Translations under genes and position numbers: made by a program
Shown here: piece by piece, positions 57,198 through 64,000 of the stretch
Position numbering within the stretch: position 1 is the first letter of the stretch
Layout: every line of letters begins with the position of its first letter
The notes under the pieces: model-generated
The model's database searches: none
What the model was told of the DNA's origin: nothing
What the model saw: only the letters and a program-made list of their open reading frames with translations
Origin: Arthrobacter oryzae
Lineage (GTDB): Bacteria > Actinomycetota > Actinomycetes > Actinomycetales > Micrococcaceae
Length of the DNA: 64,000 nucleotides
Reading direction: 5' to 3'
Assembly: GCF_030812315.1 (NCBI RefSeq)
Contig: NZ_JAUSSM010000008.1
Location: 1 to 64,000 of the forward strand

Positions 57198-57862
57198 GCA
57201 CCGCCGCTGCCAAGAACTTCCCAGCCGTGTCCGGCACGGCGGCCCGTGCCCTCACGGGGCTCAAGCCTGACGGAGGTTCCGAGCGGAAGCTGCGGACCCC
57301 GCTGTCGGTAGTCCGCTCCACGCCGCGCAAGCGCAGGGCTCCCTTCGTTGTGCTCTGCTTCGCGCTGCTGGCCGTCGCCCTGATAGCCGTCCTGGTCCTG
57401 AACATCTCGGTCTCCACCGCCCAGTACCAGCTGGTACAGCTGCGGAGCGACCAGTCCACGCTGACGAAACAGAACCAGGACCTGACACAGCAGGTCCAGA
57501 ACTTCGATGCTCCACAGAATTTGGCTGCCAAGGCAGCAGAACTGGGCATGGTAGCTTCCACCGGCAAAGGGCAGATCGACCTGTCCACGCTGACTGTCAG
57601 CGGCAGCCCCAAACCGGCGGCCAAGGGCGACAAGCCCGGCGCCGTCATTGCAGCGCCCGCTGTCGCCGGACAGCTCACCGTAGTTCCGCCCGCCACAACC
57701 AAGGACCCGCTGGCCGCCCGTAAGCCCGCGGAAGCCGACGTCCCTGCCCGGCCCGCACCGGCCGCGCCGGCGGCAGCAGCACCGGCCGCCGCCCCAAAGC
57801 CCGCGGCCGAGCTCCACGGAGGTTCCGTTCCGGCGCCGCGGCAAAAGACGCCGGGACAGTAA
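57194..57862 (+). CDS. ftsL: FtsL-like septum protein
   Basis: 222 residues. A cytoplasmic basic N-terminus (1-50), one TM (51-72) and a short coiled coil (about 76-105, with [15 protein letters not shown]) give the FtsL/DivIC layout. The C-terminal 80 residues are Ala/Pro/Lys-rich, longer than in typical FtsL but like the Rv2164c type. It recruits FtsI/FtsW at the septum. Placed between rsmH and ftsI as usual. Confidence 0.85.
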   Translation: MSTAAAKNFPAVSGTAARALTGLKPDGGSERKLRTPLSVVRSTPRKRRAPFVVLCFALLAVALIAVLVLNISVSTAQYQLVQLRSDQSTLTKQNQDLTQQVQNFDAPQNLAAKAAELGMVASTGKGQIDLSTLTVSGSPKPAAKGDKPGAVIAAPAVAGQLTVVPPATTKDPLAARKPAEADVPARPAPAAPAAAAPAAAPKPAAELHGGSVPAPRQKTPGQ

Positions 57863-57905
57863 CTGACAGGACTGACCACCAGCACGCAAGCAGCAAGGAC
57901 TCATC

Positions 57906-59708
57906 GTGGCGCAGAGCACGGGCAAGAAGAAAACCGCAAAAGTGCCGAACGCCACCAGGAGGCTCCGCCTCGGCCTGGGCATGATGCTGGCACTGTTGCT
58001 TGTGGTTGGGGGCAAGCTGTTCATGGTCCAGGGCCTGGACATCGGCGGGATGGCTGAGGCCGCGCTGAACAACCGCCTGACCCCGATTGAGCTCCCTGCC
58101 GAGCGTGGCAGCATTTTGGACGCCAACGGGACGGTCCTGGCCGACAGCGTCATCCGCTACAACGTTGTGGTGGATCAGCGGGTTAACACCAAGACCGAGA
58201 CGTTCAAGCGATTGGACACCGTCGGTGAGAAGGAAGAGCTCGTCACCGTCTCCAGGGACAAGGGCATCGAGGAGCTTGCCGCTGTCCTGGGACAGGATCC
58301 CGAGGACATCAAGGACGCCCTGACGGGGGAGAAGCCCTACTACATCGTGGCGAAGGACCTCAAGCCCGACATGGAGGACCGGATCTCCAAGCTGCAGATT
58401 CCGGGAATCGTCACCGTCGGCACCAGCAAGCGCGTCTACCCCAACGGTTCAGTCGCCGGCGGCATCGTAGGGTTCCTGCAGGACGGTGGTAGCGGCCAGG
58501 CGGGATTGGAACAAACCCAGGACGAAATCCTCAAGGGAACTCCCGGCAAGCGGCTTTTTGAAATCGGCGCCGACGGCCTCCGTATCCCGGTTGGCGTGGA
58601 CGAGCTGACTCCGGCGGTCAACGGCAAGGACATCCGGCTTACCCTCAACTCGGATCTCCAGTACTTCGCGCAGCAGGCCATCCAGAGCCAGACGGACAAA
58701 TTGAGCGCCGAATGGGGCGTCATCATCGTCCAGGACATCAAGACCGGCGACATCATCGCCATGGCGGACACCAATTCACCGGACCCCAACGACCCCGGCA
58801 AGGTGGCCGCCAAGGACCGCGGCGTTCGTTCGGTGACGGCCGCCTACGAGCCCGGCTCGGTGGAGAAGATGATCACAGCGGCCGCCGTGATCGAAGAAGG
58901 CAAGTCCAGCCCGCTCGATCACTTCACCATCCCGTCGTCCCTGGTGGTGGACGGCCAGGTCTTCACGGACTCCTTCGATCACGGTACCGAGGAACGGACC
59001 CTGGCCGGCATCCTGGGCTGGTCCATGAACACCGGAACGGTCATGGCGGGCCAGCGCCTCACCAAGGAACAGCGCCACGACTGGCTGCAGAAGTTCGGCA
59101 TCGGCGAAGCTCCGGACATCGGGCTGCCCGCCGAAGCCAGCGGCATCCTCACGCCGGCCGATCAATGGGATGGCCGGCAGGAGTACACCGTCCTTTTCGG
59201 ACAGGGTGTCTCGCAATCCACGCTGCAGACCGTCCGCGCCTACCAGTCCATTGCCAACAACGGCGTGATGCTGCAGCCGCGCCTCATTGACAGCTACATC
59301 AGCCCCGACGGAACCGAGGAAAAGGTCCCCGCCAAGGAGAGCCGCCAGGTCGTGTCAACGGAGACCGCGAAGCAGGTCCGGGACATCCTGGAGAGCGCCG
59401 TGACCGAAGGCCAGATCAAGGATGCGGCCATCGACGGTTACCGCGTGGGCGCCAAGACCGGAACGTCCGAATCGCCGTGCGACGACGGCAAGTCGGGGTA
59501 CTGCGGGTACACGGCGTCCATGGTGGGAATGGCGCCGATGGACGATCCGCGGTTTATTGTTGAAGTTGTCCTGCAGCGTCCCAAAGGCAGCATCTACGGA
59601 ATCACCAATGGTCCGGTGTTCCGCTCGGTGATGAGCCAGGCTCTGCGAACCTACAACGTTCCGCCGTCAACGGGCGAGCCGGTCAGGCTGCCCCAGTACG
59701 TCAAGTAG
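57906..59708 (+). CDS. ftsI: Septal transpeptidase FtsI (PBP3)
   Basis: 600 residues from GTG 57906. One N-terminal TM (about 22-42), a PBP dimerisation domain (LPAERGSILDANGTVLADS) and a transpeptidase with S318-V-E-K321, S373-M-N375 and K517-T-G519. It cross-links septal peptidoglycan and is a beta-lactam target. No PASTA repeats follow the transpeptidase domain. Confidence 0.95.
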   Translation: MAQSTGKKKTAKVPNATRRLRLGLGMMLALLLVVGGKLFMVQGLDIGGMAEAALNNRLTPIELPAERGSILDANGTVLADSVIRYNVVVDQRVNTKTETFKRLDTVGEKEELVTVSRDKGIEELAAVLGQDPEDIKDALTGEKPYYIVAKDLKPDMEDRISKLQIPGIVTVGTSKRVYPNGSVAGGIVGFLQDGGSGQAGLEQTQDEILKGTPGKRLFEIGADGLRIPVGVDELTPAVNGKDIRLTLNSDLQYFAQQAIQSQTDKLSAEWGVIIVQDIKTGDIIAMADTNSPDPNDPGKVAAKDRGVRSVTAAYEPGSVEKMITAAAVIEEGKSSPLDHFTIPSSLVVDGQVFTDSFDHGTEERTLAGILGWSMNTGTVMAGQRLTKEQRHDWLQKFGIGEAPDIGLPAEASGILTPADQWDGRQEYTVLFGQGVSQSTLQTVRAYQSIANNGVMLQPRLIDSYISPDGTEEKVPAKESRQVVSTETAKQVRDILESAVTEGQIKDAAIDGYRVGAKTGTSESPCDDGKSGYCGYTASMVGMAPMDDPRFIVEVVLQRPKGSIYGITNGPVFRSVMSQALRTYNVPPSTGEPVRLPQYVK

Positions 59709-59785
59709 CACGTCCACAACATCGTACGCATCAGGGGATCATCCCCTACGCCCGGTGTGATCCACTAGCACCAACGGAGATCCAC

Positions 59786-61438
59786 TTGTCAGAGCACCAT
59801 GCCCCAGGCAGCACCGACGCCACGAACGGCGCGGAATCCGGTTCCGGCTACCGTCCCACGGCCGTTGCCGCGGTGCCCCTGGGCACCATCGGCGAGTCTG
59901 TCGGCGTCGTGGTTCCCGGGGCTTCCAGTTCCGTACCCGTTACCGGGATTTCCCTAAACTCGCGGACGGTGCAGCCGGGCGACCTCTACGTCGCGCTGCC
60001 GGGCGCAGCCCGGCATGGGGCGGACTTCGTGTCCCAGGCCGTCACGGCGGGTGCCGTTGCGGTCGTAACGGACGACGACGGCGCAAGGCTCCTCGCGCTG
60101 TCCGCGGACACTCCCGTACCAGTCCTGGTGGTTGACCAGCCCCGCAGCGCCGTCGGCGGCCTCGCGGCCCTGATCTACCAGAGCCGCCCGGAAACGGGCG
60201 CCGCTCCCGCGCTGTTCGGGGTCACCGGCACCAACGGCAAAACCACCACCACCTACTTCATCAACGCGCTGCTGCAGGCACTGGGCCGCAAGACCGGGCT
60301 GATCGGCACCATCGAGATCGTGGCCGGGGGCCAGCCGATTCCCAGCCTGCTCACAACACCTGAATCGACGGACGTCCACGCCCTGCTGGCGCTCATGCGC
60401 GAACGCGGCCTGGACGCTGCCTCCATGGAGGTTTCCTCGCACGCCATATCGTTCCACCGGGTGGACGGGGTACAGTTCGACGTCGCCGGCTTCACCAACC
60501 TGACCCAGGACCACCTAGACCTGCACGGCACCATGGACGAATACTTCCAGACCAAGGCGGAGCTGTTCACACCGCCACGTGCCAAGTCAGCCGTCGTCAC
60601 AGTTGACGACGAATGGGGCAGGCGCCTCGCGGCCGGTGCAGGCATTCCGGTCACCACCCTGGCCACGGCCGAAGGCAACGACCCGACAGCATCCGCAGCC
60701 GACTGGGCGGTCACTGCCACCGTGCCGCGGGGGCTCGGCACCGAATTCCGGCTGACCCACCGGGACGGCACGGAACTGCGAGTCCACACGGGTCTGCCCG
60801 GGGGCTTCAATGTCTCCAACGCCGCCCTCGCAACCCTCATGGTGCTGGCCAGCGGGGTCGACGCTGAAACGCTGCAGTCAGCGCTCGACTCGGCCGACCC
60901 CTTCACCGTGGCCGTCCCCGGACGCATGCAGCTCGTTTCCACGGCGCCGGCCGCCGTCGTCGACTTTGCCCACAACCCGGACGCCCTCCAGCGTGCGCTG
61001 GAAGCCGTGCGCTCACCGGAGCCCGGCTCGAAGGTGATTGTGGTCTTCGGAGCCACGGGGCAGCGGGACCAGGGCAAACGGCCGGCCATGGGAGCCATCG
61101 CCGCGCGCCTGGCGGACGTGGTCATCGTCAGCGACGACGACCCGCACGACGAGGACGCCGCGGCCATCCGTGCCGACGTCCTGGCGGGCGCCCGCGACGC
61201 GAAGGAAAGCGAAGGCCTCGGGTGCACAATCCTTGAGTCCTACCCGCGCGATACAGCCATCCGGCAAGCCGTCGACATGGCCACTCCGCAGGACACGATC
61301 CTCGTGGCCGGGCGCGGCCACGAGGTCTGGCAGGAAGTCAAAGGCGTCAATCTGGCACTCGACGACAGGGTGGAGCTGCGCGAGGCCTTGACAGCCCGCG
61401 GATTCACCGTTCTGAATGACGAGCGGATAGAGTCCTAG
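59786..61438 (+). CDS. murE: UDP-MurNAc-tripeptide synthetase MurE
   Basis: 550 residues from TTG 59786 (GGAGA upstream). The Mur ligase ATP loop is GTNGKTTTTYF, and SMEVSSHA follows. The third-residue specificity motif, DNPR in diaminopimelate-adding enzymes, reads D451-D-P-H454 here, so L-lysine addition is likely, in line with the lysine-type peptidoglycan of Arthrobacter. The first 45 residues are a variable extension. Confidence 0.93.
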   Translation: MSEHHAPGSTDATNGAESGSGYRPTAVAAVPLGTIGESVGVVVPGASSSVPVTGISLNSRTVQPGDLYVALPGAARHGADFVSQAVTAGAVAVVTDDDGARLLALSADTPVPVLVVDQPRSAVGGLAALIYQSRPETGAAPALFGVTGTNGKTTTTYFINALLQALGRKTGLIGTIEIVAGGQPIPSLLTTPESTDVHALLALMRERGLDAASMEVSSHAISFHRVDGVQFDVAGFTNLTQDHLDLHGTMDEYFQTKAELFTPPRAKSAVVTVDDEWGRRLAAGAGIPVTTLATAEGNDPTASAADWAVTATVPRGLGTEFRLTHRDGTELRVHTGLPGGFNVSNAALATLMVLASGVDAETLQSALDSADPFTVAVPGRMQLVSTAPAAVVDFAHNPDALQRALEAVRSPEPGSKVIVVFGATGQRDQGKRPAMGAIAARLADVVIVSDDDPHDEDAAAIRADVLAGARDAKESEGLGCTILESYPRDTAIRQAVDMATPQDTILVAGRGHEVWQEVKGVNLALDDRVELREALTARGFTVLNDERIES

Positions 61439-61444
61439 ACCGAG

Positions 61445-62920
61445 ATGATTGCTATTACTGCGGCGGAAATTGCCGAACTTACAGACGGCCGCCTTGCCGC
61501 CGACCCGACCATCACGCCCCTGGCGGTCGTCACGGATTCCCGTGAGGCGACGGAGGGGTCCCTCTATGTTGCCAAGCCCGGCGAGACCGCTGACGGCCAC
61601 GACTTCATCGCTGCGGCCTTTGAACGCGGCGCCGTCCTGGCCCTGGTGGAACGTGACCTTTACGACGATTCCGGGATACCGTACCCCGCCATTGTGGTGA
61701 AGGACGCTGTCCTGGCCATGGGGGCACTGGCCGCCGAATCCGTCCGCCGGATCCGCGCCCGCCGAGAGGCCGAGGGTTCAGGCTTCACCGTCATCGGCAT
61801 CACCGGATCGGCCGGAAAGACCACCACCAAGGACCTGCTCGCCGGAATCCTTGCCGGGGAAGGGAACACAGTTTCGCCCCAGGGCTCCTACAACGGCGAG
61901 GTGGGTGTACCGCTGACCGTTTTCAAGGCCGGGTTCGACACCCGCTACTTGGTGATAGAAATGGGCGCCACCGGAATCGGCCACATCCGCTATCTCGCGG
62001 AGATGGTCCAGCCCCGGATCGGCGTGGTCCTGGGCATCGGAACCGCCCATGCCGGCGAATTCGGTGGAGTGGACAACATCGCCGTTGCCAAGGGGGAACT
62101 GGTCGAGGCACTGCCTGAAAGCGGGACCGCGGTCATCAACCTCGACGACGGGCGTGTTGCCGGAATGACGGACAGGACTTCAGCCAGCGTGCTGGGCTTC
62201 TCCGCGCAGGCCGCCGAAGACATCCCGGATGCCGGGCTTCGCGCCACGCACGTGGAAACGAACGCCAGCGGAAACCCGGAGTTTGAACTGTTCTTCCCCG
62301 ATGAGGCCGCGGGGTATCAGGTCCGCAGCCGCCTCATCGGTGCACACCACGTGACCAACCTCCTGGCAGCAGCCGGAGCGGCGTATGCGGCGGGGGTCCC
62401 GGCGGATCGCATTGCGGCTTCCCTCAGCGCCCAGTCGGCCGCCAGCCGCTGGCGGATGGAACGCACGGAGCGCCCGGATGGCGTAACCATCATCAATGAC
62501 GCCTATAACGCCAACCCCGAATCGATGCGGGCCGCCCTGCGGACGCTTGCCGACCTCGGCCGCGGCCGACGCACCTGGGCGGTGCTCGGGGCCATGCTGG
62601 AACTGGGCTCCGATTCCATCCGGGAGCATATGGCAGTGGGCACGCAGGTGGTCAGGCTCAACATTTCCCGCCTCGTCGTCGTCGGCCGCGAAGCACGCTC
62701 GCTCTACGTCTCGGCCGTCAATGAAGGCTCCTGGGGAGACGAGTGCGTCTTCGCTGAATCCGCGGACGAGGCCTTTGATCTCCTCCAAAAAGAGCTTGAA
62801 CCCGGCGACCTGGTCCTCTTCAAGTCCTCCAACAGTGTTGGGCTGAGGCACTTAGGGGATCGGATAGCATTACCCCCACAAACCCAACCAACCGCCAATG
62901 AAGGGAGCGATTCGCTGTGA
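61445..62920 (+). CDS. murF: UDP-MurNAc-pentapeptide synthetase MurF
   Basis: 491 residues. [15 protein letters not shown] is the ATP-binding loop; [13 protein letters not shown] and [11 protein letters not shown] complete the Mur ligase motifs. It adds D-Ala-D-Ala to the UDP-MurNAc-tripeptide. It starts six bases after murE and its stop overlaps the mraY GTG by four bases (GTGA). Confidence 0.95.
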   Translation: MIAITAAEIAELTDGRLAADPTITPLAVVTDSREATEGSLYVAKPGETADGHDFIAAAFERGAVLALVERDLYDDSGIPYPAIVVKDAVLAMGALAAESVRRIRARREAEGSGFTVIGITGSAGKTTTKDLLAGILAGEGNTVSPQGSYNGEVGVPLTVFKAGFDTRYLVIEMGATGIGHIRYLAEMVQPRIGVVLGIGTAHAGEFGGVDNIAVAKGELVEALPESGTAVINLDDGRVAGMTDRTSASVLGFSAQAAEDIPDAGLRATHVETNASGNPEFELFFPDEAAGYQVRSRLIGAHHVTNLLAAAGAAYAAGVPADRIAASLSAQSAASRWRMERTERPDGVTIINDAYNANPESMRAALRTLADLGRGRRTWAVLGAMLELGSDSIREHMAVGTQVVRLNISRLVVVGREARSLYVSAVNEGSWGDECVFAESADEAFDLLQKELEPGDLVLFKSSNSVGLRHLGDRIALPPQTQPTANEGSDSL

Positions 62921-64000
62921 TTGCACTGCTCATCGGCGCTGGCCTGGCCCTGCTGTTTGCATTGGTGGGAACCCCGCTGTTCATCCGTCTCCTCGTCCGG
63001 AAGAGCTACGGACAGTTCATCCGCGACGACGGACCCACATCGCACCACACCAAGCGCGGCACCCCGACCATGGGTGGCACAGTCGTCGTGTTCGCGGTGC
63101 TGCTGAGCTATGCGCTGACCCACCTCATCATGTGGATGATGAACCCACGGTCAGCCGGGCCTTCCGCCTCCGCCCTACTGCTCCTGTTCCTGATGGTGGG
63201 CATGGGCCTGGTGGGATTCCTGGACGACTTCATCAAGATCTCCAAGCAGCGCAGCCTTGGCCTGGACGCCAAGGCCAAGCTAGTACTCCAGGCCGCTGTC
63301 GGCATCATTTTCGCCGTCATGGCCCTGAACTTTCCGGATGAGAACGGCCTGACGCCGGCATCCACGCAGATCTCCCTGGTGCGGGACATCCCCTGGCTGA
63401 ACCTCGCCTTCGGCGGAACCGTCCTCGGCGCCATTCTGTTCGTCCTGTGGTCCAACCTGATCGTCACCGCCGCCACCAACGGCGTGAACCTGACCGACGG
63501 GCTGGACGGGCTCGCAGCCGGAGCCTCGGTCATGGTGTTCGGCGCGTACACGCTGATGGGAATCTGGCAGAGCAACCAGGCCTGCGGTTCCCCGCGGCAG
63601 GCCGGCGGCGGCTGTTACACCGTCCGGGACCCGCTGGACCTGGCACTCCTTGCAGCCATCCTGAGCGCGGCGCTGGTGGGCTTCCTGTGGTGGAACACCT
63701 CGCCGGCCAAGATCTTCATGGGTGACACCGGTTCGCTGGCCATCGGCGGCGCGGTCGCCGGTTTCGCGATCCTGTCCCGGACCGAACTCCTGCTTGCCTT
63801 CATCGGCGGCCTCTTCGTCCTCATCACGCTTTCGGTGATCATCCAGGTGGGCTATTTCAAGATCACCAAGGGCAAGCGTTTCTTCAAAATGGCTCCGCTA
63901 CAGCACCACTTTGAACTCAAGGGCTGGGCGGAAGTCACCGTTGTGGTCCGGTTCTGGATCCTCGGCGGCCTCTTCGTCGCCGCGGGCCTTGGTATCTTCT
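62917..64000 (+). CDS. mraY: Phospho-MurNAc-pentapeptide transferase MraY (3' end cut by window)
   Basis: Open from GTG 62917 to the window edge, 361 complete codons, so only a few C-terminal residues are probably missing. [22 protein letters not shown] and IFMGDTGS carry the conserved Asp residues, and about ten hydrophobic helices are visible. It transfers phospho-MurNAc-pentapeptide to undecaprenyl phosphate, making lipid I. It is coupled to murF. Confidence 0.95.
   Translation, partial: MIALLIGAGLALLFALVGTPLFIRLLVRKSYGQFIRDDGPTSHHTKRGTPTMGGTVVVFAVLLSYALTHLIMWMMNPRSAGPSASALLLLFLMVGMGLVGFLDDFIKISKQRSLGLDAKAKLVLQAAVGIIFAVMALNFPDENGLTPASTQISLVRDIPWLNLAFGGTVLGAILFVLWSNLIVTAATNGVNLTDGLDGLAAGASVMVFGAYTLMGIWQSNQACGSPRQAGGGCYTVRDPLDLALLAAILSAALVGFLWWNTSPAKIFMGDTGSLAIGGAVAGFAILSRTELLLAFIGGLFVLITLSVIIQVGYFKITKGKRFFKMAPLQHHFELKGWAEVTVVVRFWILGGLFVAAGLGIF

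Overview
The window is a GC-rich, densely packed actinobacterial chromosome segment. Protein sequences and gene order fit Arthrobacter/Pseudarthrobacter (Micrococcaceae); this assignment is recalled from family knowledge, not from a search. No prophage, insertion sequence, CRISPR array or defence island is evident. Most of the window is three conserved actinobacterial neighbourhoods that lie apart in Mycobacterium tuberculosis (Mtb), here joined end to end, with a catabolic cassette inserted in the first.

Region 1 (about 1-30.6 kb) matches the Mtb Rv1691-Rv1713 order: an Arg/Gly repeat plus TPR-like protein, a HAD phosphatase, a small protein, tlyA, nadK, recN, pyrG, an ADP-ribose-type NUDIX hydrolase, xerD, then a parA-like gene, scpA, scpB, rluB, tyrA, cmk, an acyltransferase and der. 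Between xerD and parA sits an inserted block of about 11 kb: a MutT-like NUDIX gene, a methylcitrate-cycle operon (gntR-prpD-prpB-prpC) divergent from a propionyl-CoA synthetase gene (prpE), and a DctS/DctR-type two-component system divergent from the dicarboxylate carrier dctA. The Mtb steA/steB pair expected between recN and pyrG is absent.

Region 2 (30.7-39.7 kb) opens with tRNA-Pro(GGG) and an Fpg/Nei glycosylase. It continues with the Rv1826-Rv1830 block: gcvH, the FHA protein garA/odhI, a MerR regulator of ftsR type, a DUF151 nuclease-like gene and a second MerR gene. An orphan ParA-like ATPase and pyruvate carboxylase follow.

Region 3 (39.7-64 kb) resembles Mtb Rv2187-Rv2156 read inward to the division and cell-wall cluster: an acyl-CoA synthetase, a ROK sugar kinase, a tandem pair of esterases, an acyltransferase, a class II DAHP synthase, a PASTA kinase of PknL position, a LysM lytic transglycosylase, an Rv2175c-like DNA-binding protein, a polyprenyl diphosphate synthase, a lipoprotein, dinB and a DUF3040 membrane protein. 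It ends with mraZ-rsmH-ftsL-ftsI-murE-murF-mraY, the last cut by the window edge.

The genes connect physiologically. The methylcitrate cycle turns propionate into succinate and pyruvate, DctA imports C4-dicarboxylates, pyruvate carboxylase refills oxaloacetate, and GarA/OdhI regulates 2-oxoglutarate use under Ser/Thr kinase control. The most interesting signals are the charge-segregated repeat protein at the left edge, twin palindromic operators that contain both predicted -10 boxes of the prp divergon, a recurrent -10 box six to eight bases before start codons (leaderless transcription), 10-bp-spaced MraZ boxes overlapping the mraZ promoter, and several perfect short tandem or inverted repeats between genes.
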